Positions 1-30,711 of a stretch of 64,000 nucleotides of DNA are shown here, piece by piece (within the stretch, counting starts at the first letter, position 1; every line of letters starts with the position of its first letter). The notes below the pieces were generated by a model. It did no database searches. It saw nothing but the letters and a program-made list of their open reading frames with translations, and had not been told where the DNA came from. A program made the position numbers and the translations under genes. Source of the DNA: Mastigias papua (lineage: Eukaryota > Cnidaria > Scyphozoa > Rhizostomeae > Mastigiidae); NCBI GenBank assembly GCA_964019165.1, contig OZ025277.1, positions 11,725,534 through 11,789,533 of the forward strand, written 5' to 3'.

Positions 1-1600
1 TTTTGCAGAAACCGTCGGTAATCCTTTGACCAATCGGGAAAAGCTCCCATAACAATTGTGTCATTGGTAACTACAGCACCTCATCGGCAATTGGGGTCCC
101 TTTCTGAAACCTGTTGGTATAGTCCTTTTGCTATACCCCCACTGAAGAATCCTCAGGCACGCTAATATTTGTAGGAAATAGGTTTGGTCCCCGATAAGTC
201 TCGTTCGAGCTCCATCTCTAAACCTATAATGTATGATTAACAGTAATTCTGGTAAATTTCCTTTATTTTAGGACCTAGAACCGAGAGATGCCTACAAAGT
301 AATGTTTCTACACTAAACTACTATCAGATTAACATTATACATGCAAATAGCAATAGATCAACAGAAATTTGCAAACCGAAGGCTGATCCGCATTGTAGGA
401 CAATGTTGTAGTTCCAAGTACCGGCCCCAGCAGAGTCAGTCTCTCGTAGTCAAGCCCTGCAGTGGATGAAATCGAGGCATGGCTTGGCGGCATCCAAGAT
501 CGACAGGAAACTAGAACCTATAAAAAGCTTCAAAAATAAAATCTCCAAACGAATAGTGCAACACGTTCTATATAAATTTGGCTACCTCTAAAGCTCTTCA
601 ATAAACAAGTGGGGTGTAGTCAAGATGAATTTCTTCAAATCTTAAGTCTTCTACCCAGGTACTAGGCATTTGAAAAAATAAATTCTTTCTCCTTCCTAGG
701 CATTTTCGTAGAATTGCAGAATTCAGTTCCTACCCAAAAATTTGCATATGAGCAAAGGTTCAGTTCTGAAGTAGATGTCGCTGTTAAGAGGTAATCAACT
801 CCAGATAGGTACAACCGTAAATAACACAAAATACATACAGACGGGCACAGAAGAATTCCTAACAGGACAAAGCAGGTAATGTAATACACTAGCAATACGA
901 CAGGTAGTGGAAAAACAGCAAGGCAGACAAACACAAAGCAACGAGTCGTAGAGAAAACTGAGAATGGCCAAGTTTCCCGATCCATGGGGAAATCTAACTC
1001 TGACGGGGGAATTGCAAAGCTACAATCATTGATCACAAAATGATGCATTTATATGGTTAGTCCTGACCAATACGACATATATGATTGAACTGCTCCCCCC
1101 CATCCTATTTGTGATTTCAAGGACTTTCCACTACACGCGATACACTAATACAACAGCCAATACAATGACAGTGTCTCTGAATTTCAAACTAACATCTAAT
1201 GATATCAGCTAGTGTGGATCCAAACTGAGGCTTCTCTTTACTTTGATGGACGAGGTCTCTGTCATCGCATTTCATAAAAGAGGGGACAGAACATAAATGT
1301 AGGGAAAAGGGGGCTAGGATTTGTGAAATATAAAGGATGATTCGAAACACAAGTGCCAAGAAAATTCTGAAAGCCAATGGGAAACTCGTGCATCTACTGA
1401 AATAAATAAAAGACAAAAATAAACTGTCACTTATGGTGTAGAGAACTTTAGATAAATTCAAACATGTCGGATACATATTAATAACTCCAGACATATCTCA
1501 ACTGAAATATTGTTTTACTTCTAGGGACATTTCTTTCTTTCAATTGCAAACAATAATTATCTGGCTTAATATATATTGGCAGAGCTTCTTGAATTGAATA
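1..1600. other. Probable UBE4A intron sequence; no further exon recognised
   Basis: Several open frames exist on the minus strand (for example 662-1048 and 1189-1494) but none shows E4 core similarity together with a convincing acceptor and donor pair. The next UBE4A exon probably lies left of the window or is too short to recognise. Confidence 0.3.
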
Positions 1601-4600
1601 TAGAATATACCAACCTTTGCTAGTTTAGGTTTCTGTGAAAAATAAATTAGAAGATCTAGAACTATGAAAATATTGGGGTCCATCAAAGATACTGATTTCA
1701 CATGCTCCATCAAAACATCTAAGACTGGATTGAACATTTCAAACTAAAGGGAGAGAAAATACAAAAATTATACTAGAAAAAACAATCACTCCAAAAGAGA
1801 AAAGATGACCATACACTGTAAAATTTAAACATGCTAGAATTAAAATATAAGTGAACACTCCTTTGGCACTGTGCACTTTTACTATTGCATATTGACCAGT
1901 GCAGGATACTAGGGGGAGGGGGAAGCCAGTCGTATAATTTCAAAGAACAATCAAATTTTTGGTGGAAGGTCACTAAATGTTTCTTGGAGCTTAAACCCAG
2001 ACTCCCATGGTCTGCTTGCTCCCCTCAATAAACAGCAAAGAGCCCCCCCCCCAGTGATGACATTAACAAGGAAATTTCTTAAGCATACTGGAAGTTGTTT
2101 TATACTGTGACAAACAAAAAAACTTTATTATGCTCACAATATTTTTTTATGCTGGCACCTTTTTATGCAATAATGAAATACAAATATAACTAAGTAATAA
2201 GTTATGAAATCATAATTCTACATTCATGCATTTATTCATCATCAGTTGAAGAGGTGACATAAGCCCTATTTTCACTAAGAAAGTTAACCTGCAATTGACC
2301 CAGGTAAAAGGTACTTAGGCTAACTTTTTAGAGTATAAACACAACTAACCCAGGTTCAACCCAGGTGAACTTAGCGCAGCTATCAAAGGTGGGGTGCACC
2401 TATTGCAGATGGGCTAATTTAATCTAAGTCAAGCCTAAGTCAAATTTCCAATAGATCAGGTCGTAAGAACAATCTGGGATTAGGAAACATGGAAAATATT
2501 GAAAGAGTAATTCTTAAACCAAGAGTAATCAATGGGCAGTTAGGAAAACCCATTATACTATTGTTCTATGCATGATACAAAAACATAGATTTATGCACCG
2601 AAGTTTAAAAGCCTATTCAAGCAACGCAAGCAACTGCTCTCAAGATATGAACCTTTGATTCTCTATCAGTAATTCAAAGGTAAAAGCTGGGGGTGGAAAG
2701 TTACTGAAATGGAAATTAATGAATATGCAGACACAATCCATATTCACATGCAAAAAGCAAAGAAACAAATTCATCAGCAAATATATTCATACAAACCAAG
2801 TCATCTGCTGCATCATATTTATCTGTAACACCATCCAAATACTCTTTCAAATATATACAGTCTGCAAAAAGTAGCAAATATGTTAGCAAATTAAGAGCTC
2901 ACCACCAAGAGCACTGGCATAGTTGGCTAAGTCTAATACCAGCCAACAGTCTGCAGAGAAATGTGAGGCATTTATGCTCCAACTATATTAATTATATTAT
3001 TATATTGTATTATATTATATTATATTATATTATATTATATTATATTATATTATATTATATTATATTATATTATATTACATTATATTATATTATATTATAT
3101 TATAAACACAAACTCTATATGAAATCTAAATTTATTCCAGCTATCAAATACTGAAGATTTTGGGTAGTATTGCTATATAAAGCAATGGGGATTGGCAATA
3201 TGATAGAGGTAGCAGATGTTTGAGCTATAGGGTAGTTCAGTTATCAAAGCCAAACCATATTGCCAAGGAAATCATGGCTATCCTTAGAGAATTTGGAAAA
3301 GTGTATAGCCAATTTTGGTTTGCTGGCTGTCATCAAACTCACAAATACAAATGTAAATCCCAAAAAAAAATTTTGCTAATTGATGAAACACATCTTAAAG
3401 ATTTACTGACTAAGCCTTTTTCTCTGAGGTTTCATACCCCAATACAGGGACATAGGAACCAGGGGGCCAGAGGGGCCATGGCCCCCCACTTTTTAGCAAA
3501 CTATGCAAAAGTGCCCCTCTGAAGCCCAAAATGGGTGTGGTAATGTGCCCCTTTTAGGACTTGGCCCCCCCCCCACATTTTAGATGTGTCCTATGTCCCT
3601 ACCCCAATAACCCCACTGTAGGGATAGACCTAAAGGAAAGGGTCAGTGCATCTTTGTAATGAAGTCTATCAGAACATAGAATGTTAATGTATGAGGAATG
3701 CAGGGAATAATTCTCTCATTATCAGGACAACTGGCTGAGCATGACATTACACCATTGCTCAGTAGGGGTTTGGAATATTGAATGGCAAAAATAACTATGT
3801 TATGCTTGCTTGAACATGGACGAACACAACAAGATGAGGCTAGATTTACATGTTACTACTTATTGCCAACTGTTTACCTGGCTGTTTGAGCAACAAATCA
3901 ACAAACTGCTTGTGTGGCAACTTGGTTAGAAATACATCTGGTGATAGTAGCATAGATCTGAAATGCAATAATTCATGTGTTAAAATTTCAGAAAATTGGG
4001 ATTGCAAGTAGGAAATCTCACATACAAACAATTTTCTGATGCTTGGTAAAAAGAAACTGACTGCAGAATTCTGGAACTTATAAACTACTCTGTGTGCAAA
4101 ATAATTCAAAGCATACAAATCTCACCCTGTATATGAAAATATAAGTGATTCACATTCCAACTTCAACTGCTCCAATTCCTCAATCACACACAGGTCCTGG
4201 AGGATAGCACAAAAATATTTAAATCTATGCCCTGTCAGACAGTTTATTTGTTAATAACAGTAGCCAAGACAGGCTGATCCAGTCAACTAGCTCTACTAAA
4301 ATGATATAACTGCACTAGGAAATACTAGAAGAGGTAATTGGTGGGTACTGAAGTGCATTACTGCAGTGCAATTGCAACAAAGTTAGAAAATAATGTGAGC
4401 CACAGGACTACAACAGAATAACACAGGTAAAAGAAAGCAGATAAATTATCTAGCTTACTTCAATGTGAGGGCATTTATCATGAATAATATATTGAAAGCA
4501 AAGCAGATGCAACTTAGTGGCTAGAAAAAATATAAAACAGCAAACTGTAATGCAGAGAAACATTGTTAATGTAAATTATATATAGTAGAAGATGTTGGCT

Positions 4601-6615
4601 TCCATGCTACCAAGCAAGGTATTTTTAGAAATACAATGGAAATAGTTCACAAAATTGTTGTGGAACATTTTGATATCATTTAGAAAATTTGGAATTATCG
4701 TAACAAACCTTAAGCTTTCTTTTTTGTAGTAGAAATTCATCTGTCAGCCTCCAAAAGGAGTGTGCCAAATATTTGATCAGCATTGGCTCAGCAGCAACAT
4801 TATTTACTTCAATCTGTGACTTGGTAGTTTTGTGTGCTATCAATGGCAAGTTTGCAGATGATAATCTTTCCATTAGTGCCTGGTTCAAGTTCTCAGCATT
4901 CAAGAGATATTCTCCTTTTTTCTCTTTTATCTCTCTGTGAAGATCTTTCAGTAACACAACACTAGGTGGTAGTCTTGAATAGCCCTTAGAACCAGCTTTT
5001 TGTTTATCTACAAAATACCACAATACAATAAGATATTATTAGGAATATATATGATCATTAAGAATGATCTATTAATTTTCAGGTGATGATCTATAAGAAG
5101 TATACCTTATACTAAAAATAAATAATAATAACTATTTGATATACTGATGTCATACAAATAACATTTCAACAGTAGAGCTTAAAGTTCACAAATTATTTTT
5201 ATAATTTTGGAAATTATGTCAAAGTCTGATTATTCTGTAAGCTTGGGCATTATGCCATACCTGATTGTGTCATAGCACACAGATTTGTCAAGCTCATTGA
5301 CTGTTATGAAAATACTTACAAGTACCAAATTATACTCAATTATTTTAAATACCATATTAAGATCACAAATTGTGAAAACTAGTGAACAATGGTTACCTGA
5401 TATAACGGTAAACAAAAAGGCTCTTTGAAGAAATTCATTTATAATTTGGGCTTTGTCTTGCCATTCATTGCTAATTTGTTGAGCAAATAATGCACTTTGG
5501 TGTTCTTCTCCAAATTCATTGCTGGCCTTTCCTCCAGTCCTCTCAATAGCAAACCCTGCTTTAGCTGATTTTATGTACTCCTCGGCATGTTGCAAACTTG
5601 GAAATAGGGCAGCAAATGGGTTTTCAGATAGGTTATTTAAATCCTTGTAGGCTTCTGAACTATCGTTTGGCTTGGCTGACATGGTCAATGGTTCATGTGG
5701 GAAGCAGTTCTGAAAAAATTTTATTTTCATAATGATCAATAAAAACTTTGTTAAAGGCTTAATAGTAAATACAATTTCCAGTCTAGGTGGAGACTAAACT
5801 GCTTTTATTGAAAACATAGCCTCTTTTATTGAAAACATAGTCTCTCGGACAAATGCCTACTTTCACATATATATGGGAGCAGACTGTACATTTGCCACCA
5901 CCATAGGCTAGGACAGTGTGGCTACAAGCAAGTTTTGGTGCAACCTTAACAAGCCTCCTAGATGTAACAGCTTCAGTGTTTCTAGAACAACAGTGTGTAT
6001 CTAAAGCACGCTTCTGAAATAATGCCGACTCTTTCGTAACAAGTAGGCCCTTATACTTAGCCCCAGATCCTGTGTATTTCAAGGAGAGGTACACTTAACG
6101 CCAGCATCACTCTGGTACTGGATTTTCCATACTTCTATAATCCATAATCATTAAGTGTATACTTGTGTTAAAGCCACGTATAGTACCATGTACTTCATCA
6201 AGATGGAAACTTCTAACAACCTTACCTACTTGGCTTCAAGGCTCAAACCACATATTAATTATTAGTACCCACTGAAAACTTCCTATTGATAACAAGAAGT
6301 AAAGCTCAGCTCTTGAAACTGAGAAGGCATTAAATGGCTCCATTGAAAATTTTCTCTACTTACCTAGGAGTGATAGTCTGATAAAGGTTCCATAATTACT
6401 GTACTGAACTCTCTTCGCACAATTTTCCAAAACGTAAGCTAAGTTTCCATTTTGCTTGGTCATGGGAAAGTTGTTGTTGTTGCTTCTTGACTGATTTCCC
6501 TGCCGCTGCATGACGTTAGCATTCTCGAAATCTCGAAATACTTCAAGTAAAGAATCATGGACGTCATTATGACACAACAGAAGCTGCGAAGGAGCAGTAT
6601 GCAGCACAAATTATT
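1..6615 (-). CDS. UBE4A: Ubiquitin conjugation factor E4 A-like gene, 5' part (gene span)
   Basis: E4 factors (Ufd2 family) extend ubiquitin chains on substrates through a C-terminal U-box and act in proteasome- and p97-linked quality control. Six coding exons on the minus strand join in phase (286, 299, 71, 80, 65 and 129 coding bases) to about 310 residues, roughly the N-terminal third of the family. Visible family landmarks are the N-terminal NPFAALF motif near residue 20, a NLNQALMERL stretch, MLLSPDVFL...QFVDLLLK, and a helical stretch FEMFNPVLDVLMEHVK...LLIYFSQKPKLAK. All line up in order with the N-terminal half of UBE4A rather than UBE4B. The rest of the core and the U-box should lie left of the window; I could not recognise further exons in bases 1-1600. 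Introns hold an ATATT tandem array and a small hAT-type MITE. Confidence 0.75.
1615..1743 (-). CDS. UBE4A: UBE4A-like exon 7
   Basis: Acceptor ctccctttag. It encodes FEMFNPVLDVLMEHVK, then SLMDPNIFIVLDLLIYF and SQKPKLAK, which aligns well with the UBE4A stretch 'VFDILLGRIKDLEL...YLDILLYFTRQKDMAKV'. The donor is uncertain: after AAG (gttggt, 1615) keeps 129 bases in phase 0; four bases later (gtatat, 1611) is the alternative. Confidence 0.75.
2797..2861 (-). CDS. UBE4A: UBE4A-like exon 6 (65 bp)
   Basis: Acceptor ctttttgcag, donor TTG-gtttgt, the same unusual donor type as exon 3. It encodes CIYLKEYLDGVTDKYDAADD and a final Leu, an acidic helix at the position expected between the 'VDLML' and 'VFDILLG' segments of the family. 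Phase 1 in, phase 0 out. Confidence 0.65.
2994..3104. repeat. ATATT pentanucleotide tandem repeat
   Basis: About 20 near-perfect copies of ATATT with one interruption, in the UBE4A intron between exons 5 and 6. It makes a meaningless Tyr/Ile-rich open frame. Confidence 0.9.
3445..3601. mobile_element. 157-bp hAT-type MITE with 8-bp target duplication
   Basis: The ends are inverted repeats (CAGGGACATAGGA at the left; TAGGGACATAGGA when the right end is reversed). The 8 bases CCCCAATA occur directly outside both ends (3437-3444 and 3602-3609). An 8-bp duplication with a YAGGG terminus is the hAT signature. The interior is G/C-homopolymer rich and non-coding. Confidence 0.85.
3878..3957 (-). 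CDS. UBE4A: UBE4A-like exon 5 (80 bp)
   Basis: Acceptor ttgcatttcag, donor CCAG-gtaaac. It encodes SMLLSPDVFLTKLPHKQF followed by VDLLLKQP, matching the conserved strand-helix 'LLTPE...EQLVDLML' of UBE4A. It enters with one base and leaves in phase 1. Confidence 0.75.
4126..4196 (-). CDS. UBE4A: UBE4A-like exon 4 (71 bp)
   Basis: A short exon read from a tcctccag acceptor to a GG-gtgaga donor. It encodes DLCVIEELEQLKLECESLIF plus SYT and the first two bases of a Gly codon. It was found because exons 3 and 5 do not join in phase without it; with it the frame is continuous. Confidence 0.65.
4709..5007 (-). CDS. UBE4A: UBE4A-like exon 3
   Basis: The exon is bounded by a ttttgtag acceptor and a non-consensus gtttgt donor. 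It encodes a basic linker, then NLNQALMERLSSANLP and a helical YLAHSFWRLTDEFLLQK segment that corresponds to the region after the conserved 'EQALFARLL' of the family. It enters in phase 1 and leaves in phase 0. Confidence 0.75.
5397..5709 (-). CDS. UBE4A: UBE4A-like exon 2, start codon at 5682
   Basis: A polypyrimidine tract and cag acceptor precede 5709; the donor follows TCAG at 5397 (gtaacc). The ATG at 5682-5680 opens MSAKPNDSSE, and the NPFAALFPSL motif follows about 20 residues in, as in the N-terminus of UBE4A proteins. The exon ends in phase 1, within the stretch that follows FLQRAFLFTVIS. Confidence 0.75.
6364..6615 (-). other. UBE4A: Probable non-coding first exon (5' UTR) of the UBE4A-like gene
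   Basis: A strong donor (CTAG followed by gtaagt) ends a stretch at 6364. The next exon begins with an acceptor and carries its own ATG 27 bases in, so this upstream exon is best read as 5' UTR. The 5' limit is a guess. An open frame crosses it but shows no family similarity. Confidence 0.4.
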
Positions 6616-6904
6616 GTACAGTATATCCTCTAAAGACCGCTCCGGACACTCATTTAAAAGTCAGCCTTCGATTGTGGAAGGCATTCAACAACGCCATTCA
6701 GTACAACTGTAGAATAAGCTATTTTATGCCGAATAACTATGACCATAACAACTTGCAAAAGTTACTATTAAACGACTAATGACAATAAATGTGGCACAAA
6801 TTACACAAAACCAACAGAGTGTTAACAATACGCTATAGAACTACAGGACAATGTAACTGCAAAATATGTAAATATTGAAGATGTTATATTCATCGTGTAA
6901 TCCT

Positions 6905-7030
6905 CGTTCTCTCTTTTTTAACAATTTCTTTGTTTTTAGAGTATGCTGCTGTAAACAGTTGGTCTAAATTAGTCTCATGCATAAAAACCAACTTTAACCA
7001 ATTTCATATATATAAACATATATATATATA

Positions 7031-7067
<37 letters not shown>

Positions 7068-7068
7068 T
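6905..7068 (+). repeat. LINE 3'-end remnant followed by a TA microsatellite
   Basis: The stretch around 6950-7005 (TGCTGT-AAACAGTTGGTCT, then AAAAACCAACTTTAA) resembles the tail of the LINE fragment at 50530-50950. It runs into a TA array at about 7015-7065, a common end for a LINE 3' tail. Confidence 0.45.
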
Positions 7069-7213
7069 AAAGGTTATTTGTAATTATTACTGACCAAGAG
7101 CAAGTTTCTTAATGAAATGAAACTTGAAATGGCAATCAACATCTTCAATATAAACATTATGTTATGTGGTATGATAGGAATCCGGATTTAGCTGTGGCCA
7201 GCTTCTATATTAC

Positions 7214-7642
7214 GTGTCAAACTCAAAGGTCTTGGGCCAAATGTGGCCCGTGAGCGTTTGTACTCGATTCTGATGATGTGTCGTGATGCTGTGTATGGCT
7301 CAGAAGAGTGAAATATGCGTATGAATTAATGACTGTGCCCTCACTTTGTCGTCTGCTATTTCCAGAACATGATCTGCGAATCAGAATGCGTGATACGAAA
7401 CCTCGGAATGAGGTCGGATCAACTTGTAAGCGTTCAAGGACATGTAGCATTACCTCGTTGCTTTGTAATATGATGCTTGTCATATGTTGATTGTGCCATA
7501 GTTTGCCCCCTCCCCTCCATTGACTCGAATATTTAATTAACACAGATACAGCTAACAATATAATAAGTTTCCATTCATCTGCCCTTTCAGGTCAACCAAA
7601 GGGCTGATGTGGCCTTCAGTGGAAATGAATCTGACACCCCTT
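7214..7642. mobile_element. Probable hAT (Charlie-like) non-autonomous element
   Basis: The left end reads GTGTCAAACTCAAAGG and later GGGCCAAATGTGGCCC. The right end, reversed, reads AGGGGTGTCAGATTCATT. This GTGTCA-AACTCA terminus with internal TGGCC motifs is typical of widespread hAT MITEs. The outermost left bases are mutated and I found no clean 8-bp duplication. Confidence 0.5.
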
Positions 7643-7649
7643 TTATATA

Positions 7650-8630
7650 TCAAACAGAATTCAGTGCCTCACTTGCGTAACCTCTTAGCAACCATTTTGT
7701 TAGGTCAACTGTTTTGCATTGCAGCAAATACACATTTCTTATATAGGAAGCAAAGTTTGCTTTGACCCGAATGTTTCTCAATACTTTTCCTGCCGTAAAT
7801 GGTTCGCAAAATACTTGAAACTTCCAATAGCAAAAGGCAACTGTGAGTTGAAAAATTAAATGCTTAGTTCTGAGAGGCAGATGCTGCTTGTACTTTTTCC
7901 ATTTAACAAAAAATTTTATTGCAAAAACAACAGACCTTTTATGTTTACTGTTGAAGCTCAGCCTGCCTGTTTCAAAATTTTTGCATGATTCGAGTCTCAT
8001 GTTCCTTATAATCTTGTTTCTTATTAAATAAACATGTACATCGTAAATATAGCCAATAAAAGATGAACCAAGATGCAACTCTTGTGGTACCTCAATGTGA
8101 TGCTTTCAATTTTGATTCAACAACATCCACCCTGTAAATTCTGCAACTTCATGCTGGGGATTTGCTGGTAAAAATTTTTAGAAGTGTAGCCAACTCCAGT
8201 GTTTTTTCTAGACTAAAATCCGTGTAGTTTGTCCCACAAGCAAGTTCACTTTAGTCCACTCGTGACTTGCATATTCAGGGCGTCATTCATTACTTTTAAA
8301 AGCACTAAACTTAAGAAAATGGTGCAAAGTATTGACAATGATAGATAACAATATTCTGCAAGACAGTTGGATGTTATTCTGTCATTACAAGCAAAACAGG
8401 AAAGTAACAACTTGTAACAGTGCCAAACAAATCTCTAGCAAAGAGCCGGAATATCATAAAGCAAAGGTAAACACATGGCTTTTATACTATATATTACGAC
8501 ACTCGTCAATCATAATGTATAATGAATATCTATAATTTATAATAATTGATTTAATATGATAATACATAATATTTCTTTTATCATTAATCGTCAATACGTA
8601 CTACAGAATCCAAATTATATACTCTTAGGT
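7650..8630. other. Intergenic; no supported gene
   Basis: A 142-codon open frame on the minus strand (7650-8078) has no recognisable domain or splice context and is probably chance. I see nothing else here. Confidence 0.4.
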
Positions 8631-8639
8631 TCCTAATAA

Positions 8640-9016
8640 CATGGCGCCTTTATTTCGATTCAAGATACTAGGTCTTAATAAATGGGGGGTTAGAAATGTT
8701 TCGAAAGCCTAATAAATGGGGGGAGGTTGGAGATAATTCTAAAATTTAGTGACAAGTTAATTGTCTATTGGGCTTCTAAGAACATCAAAAAGACGCATTG
8801 ATATGGTAAATGAAACACTATCACTTGGTGAAAGAAAATGGTTCCTTTTCTAAAGGAAAAAATGTCGAAACCATTTTTCATTCCCTGAAACTTAATAAAC
8901 GGGGGATCCTAATAAGCTCCGAGGGTGTTGAAAAAGCCTAAAAAATTAACAAAAGTGCCCCATTTATTAGGGACCTAAGAGTAGTATCTTGAATCAAAAT
9001 GAAGGAGCCGTCGCCT
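8640..9016. mobile_element. MITE with inverted 'AATAAATGGGG' ends
   Basis: The left arm (GATTCAAGATACTA, then TTAATAAATGGGG) recurs inverted at 8955-9010. Internal 'CTAATAAATGGGGG' copies are repeated on both sides. An additional CTCTTAGGTTCCTAATAA outside the left arm matches the inner right arm, so two copies may be nested. The family is unnamed to me. Confidence 0.55.
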
Positions 9017-10917
9017 AGGATACTTGGATGTTGATCACTAACCAATTAACAGTGATCTGAAGGGAATTACCAGAATTTCTATGACCCGCATGATAGCAGA
9101 TAAACATATAATAAGTAGACAAACTTTTCACTGCATTTCAAAACTAACAACGACATATCTTATCTTCTACCTGCGTAGAAGGATGCTGTATTGAACAGGG
9201 CAATAAAAATTTGAATTAATCAACTACGGAATATTACACAGTTATAAATTCTCGTTCTGTAATCGTCTGTTTTTAATATACGATAGCAAATTTAGGGAAA
9301 ATGTGAAGAAAATTCCGACAGAATCAAATTTCAACATTTGTAGTTCATCTTCCTAACGAGCACAGTTGAATTCTTTTCCTGCCCATCTCCGCAATGCCAC
9401 CGGCTCGTTTTAGGAATTCGATTTCTGCAAAGTAGACAAATCCTAAGCACTAGTACTTCGACCAGACAGCATAGGAATGCACCATAATATCAGTGCACAA
9501 CATCGCAGGGGCCTACCGAATTGCTATGGAGTCTGAGGGTATGTTCCTCAGGAAAGATATCAACCTCGAAACCTCTTCCTTGGCGATCATTGCTTCCTAC
9601 GGGCCCAATCGCTAGAATTATGTTGGAAGATTGACTTTTGCCGTCAGACATGCGGTAGGTAGTAAAAATACTGCAAAGCCAGAACCAAATACACCCGCTC
9701 TGAGGATGCTATCGAAGAAAGAAGACGTTTCAATTATCCACGTCAGTTCTAAAATCTATTATAGATGGAAATCAATGCTGTTCAAAAAGGGGCAGTTATT
9801 CCGTAAATGCTTGGTGCTCGCTGGCATCACAGACAATATCTTCTTCTCGGTCATACTCCAGAACCTTCATCTACAAAAGGGTATTTATCGAGTTTGGCAG
9901 AAATCTGTGGGGAGGGGTACGTGTTCCGGGGCTCCTAAATCATTGCTCATTACAGAACTGAGCTAGGCAAATACCAGATAAAAACATTTTCTTTTCACTG
10001 AGTGGTTTAGGCACGAAATGAGCTCTGGTCTGATAGGAACGTTTCAGAATATGTATATGCAGTTTGTCCTACATCGATTAGTATACTCAACGAAACGGTA
10101 ACAAAGACATGGTGCTCACTTCGTCAAGATTGCTTTGGGCTTCATTAATAATTTGCGCACTCAAAACAATGTCTCAACTTCTAAAATTAGAGCAACCCCT
10201 GTCGTTGATAAAGTTCACTCAATCCTACCAATAAATCAGATTGGGCTAGATCCCCTGAAATTTTCGGATTATTCTATGCTATTTCAAAGCTAAAATGTCA
10301 TGCTGTTCTGTGCTACTCAATCAGTGCACTGTCAAAACAATCGATCCAAATCATATTTCTTGAAGTATGAGGAGCCGAGGCTGAAGCATAAATGAATCTG
10401 AAGCTGAATTGAAGTATGATTTTGAAATTGCTTTTTTGCAATTGTCTCAGGAAAAGTAAATAAGGATAAAAATAGTTCTTTGATCCGAAATCGATGGAAA
10501 TTTTTACTCAATCATCATATTTTATACCAATTTAACAAAGTTCAATCTAAGCCTTATGTTTTATGCCTTTCTGCCTTATTCTGTCGTCTGGGTGGACTAG
10601 AATAGGCTTATAGGCGATGCAATCTATCACAAGTCCATTTGTCTATGTATCAACTGGAAGACAGAAAGCCATTCGATAAAATCTATTAAGTAGTAGTTGA
10701 CACCTAGTGGTAGCTGTCTTCTTCGAAAACAAAAAACAAACAAAGCAAACTCCTGGATCACAGTTCATTACTTAAAACCTGGTCTAATAAAAAAAGGCTA
10801 TTTGTGTATGGTGTTACTGCGGGATAGATTCTTCAAACTGAATCATAACGGGATGTGAAATGGCTAAATAATGTATTGTAGCAATTAAAGGTAATAAAAA
10901 CAATTCTGACATGGTTA
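9017..10917. other. Intergenic between UBE4A-like and LGR genes
   Basis: This lies upstream of the UBE4A first exon and downstream of the LGR stop codon. The stretch 9330-9970 has higher GC and an open frame of 111 codons on the plus strand, but I recognise no protein. I did not find a convincing AATAAA for LGR on the minus strand. Confidence 0.35.
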
Positions 10918-29598
<18,681 letters not shown>

Positions 29599-30220
29599 AA
29601 TAACGTGACGATTCCTTTATCGTGAGGAGCTTTCGCTGATTCGATCAGTGCACGGGGAAGGCAAATGTCGCCTAGGAAAAACCAAAGCAAACATAGCAGA
29701 TCAGTTGCGATGAAGTTGACACAAACGCATTGACATTTTTAACTGCTTTGATAGCAAACAAATATTCCCGCATAGATTTCGTTGTTTGCGGTCACGTTTC
29801 GTCCGCACTTAGGCTCTGGGTGAAAAAGGTAGGTGTTGCAGCCGATCACCAGGGCACAGGATATCACGTGTTTATCATCAAGGTTGGAATTCAGCTGGGG
29901 ATTTGTTTGTTTGGGAGCTGAATACTTAGCGAAAGAGGCTATACAAATTTGTTTGTGTGAATACTTGAGTTGTTCTTGAGCCTCACTTTTCAAACTGCTT
30001 TGATTTTGAGATTTCGTTTAAAGACTTTCTGAGCTACACGTAAGCCTGGTTTACAACTTACAATTTTCTCTTTTTTCATACTGTTCTCGTAAGAATCGGG
30101 GAAGTAGGCGGCCGTCAGTTCGTTTAATTTCGTCCCAAGAAACTGGACAGGAGAGTAGCTCATGGGGAGTGTTGGGGGTGTCATGTTCCCCATGTGTTCT
30201 CAATCGTAGCCCGCTTATAA

Positions 30221-30441
30221 GGCATAGTTTAGACAGCGCATTTTGAGCAGAGCGAATTAAATTATTGTCCTTCAAAAAGTCTAAGTGTCCATTAAATTCG
30301 CTCATAATTCGCTGTCTAAATCCAAGAGCGAATCGAATTATTAAATTCGCTCAGCTCATAGTTCGCCCATGAGAGCGACTTATGAGTGACTTTACTTGTA
30401 TGTAATTCACTCCGCTCAAAATGCGCTGCCTGAACTATGCC
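30221..30441. mobile_element. 221-bp PIF/Harbinger-type MITE with TAA duplication
   Basis: Left end GGCATAGTTTAGACAGCGC; right end reversed GGCATAGTTCAGGCAGCGC. TAA is directly repeated at 30218-30220 and 30442-30444. Internal units of the type AAATTCGCTC recur in both orientations. It lies upstream of LGR exon 1, about 0.6 kb beyond the start codon. Confidence 0.85.
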
Positions 30442-30446
30442 TAAGA

Positions 30447-30519
30447 CAGGCCCGTAGCCAGCTTGAATTCGTAAGGGGGGCACAGCCTTCCCCCCAGGCC
30501 CCCCTTGGCTACGGGTCTG
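30447..30519. mobile_element. 73-bp hAT-type MITE with 8-bp duplication
   Basis: Ends CAGGCCCGTAGCC and (reversed) CAGACCCGTAGCC. GCCTAAGA is repeated exactly at 30439-30446 and 30520-30527. The target overlaps the end and the TAA duplication of the Harbinger MITE at 30221-30441, so this element inserted later. Confidence 0.85.
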
Positions 30520-30711
30520 GCCTAAGAACCTGAGTTTTCACTGTATTTTTCATAACTCATGATTTTCATCCGGCAGTTTCTACCAGCAGTGCAACCCCCA
30601 CTGACAAGAACAATAGCTCAGAATTTTCGCCTAACTGGGTTCTTACCTGCAGGAGGCCTAAAAAGAAAATTGCAGCCTAAACGGTCCTTAAACCCTGGTT
30701 CTTACACGCTG

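Noticed and set aside
2994..3104. CRISPR-like regular array
   Set aside because: Simple pentanucleotide repeat without spacers in a eukaryotic intron.
7650..8078. 142-codon open frame on the minus strand
   Set aside because: No domain, no splice signals and an amino-acid make-up like translated AT-rich non-coding DNA.
9631..9966. 111-codon plus-strand frame in a GC-richer stretch
   Set aside because: No recognisable protein on either strand; possibly an old pseudogene but I cannot support an identity.
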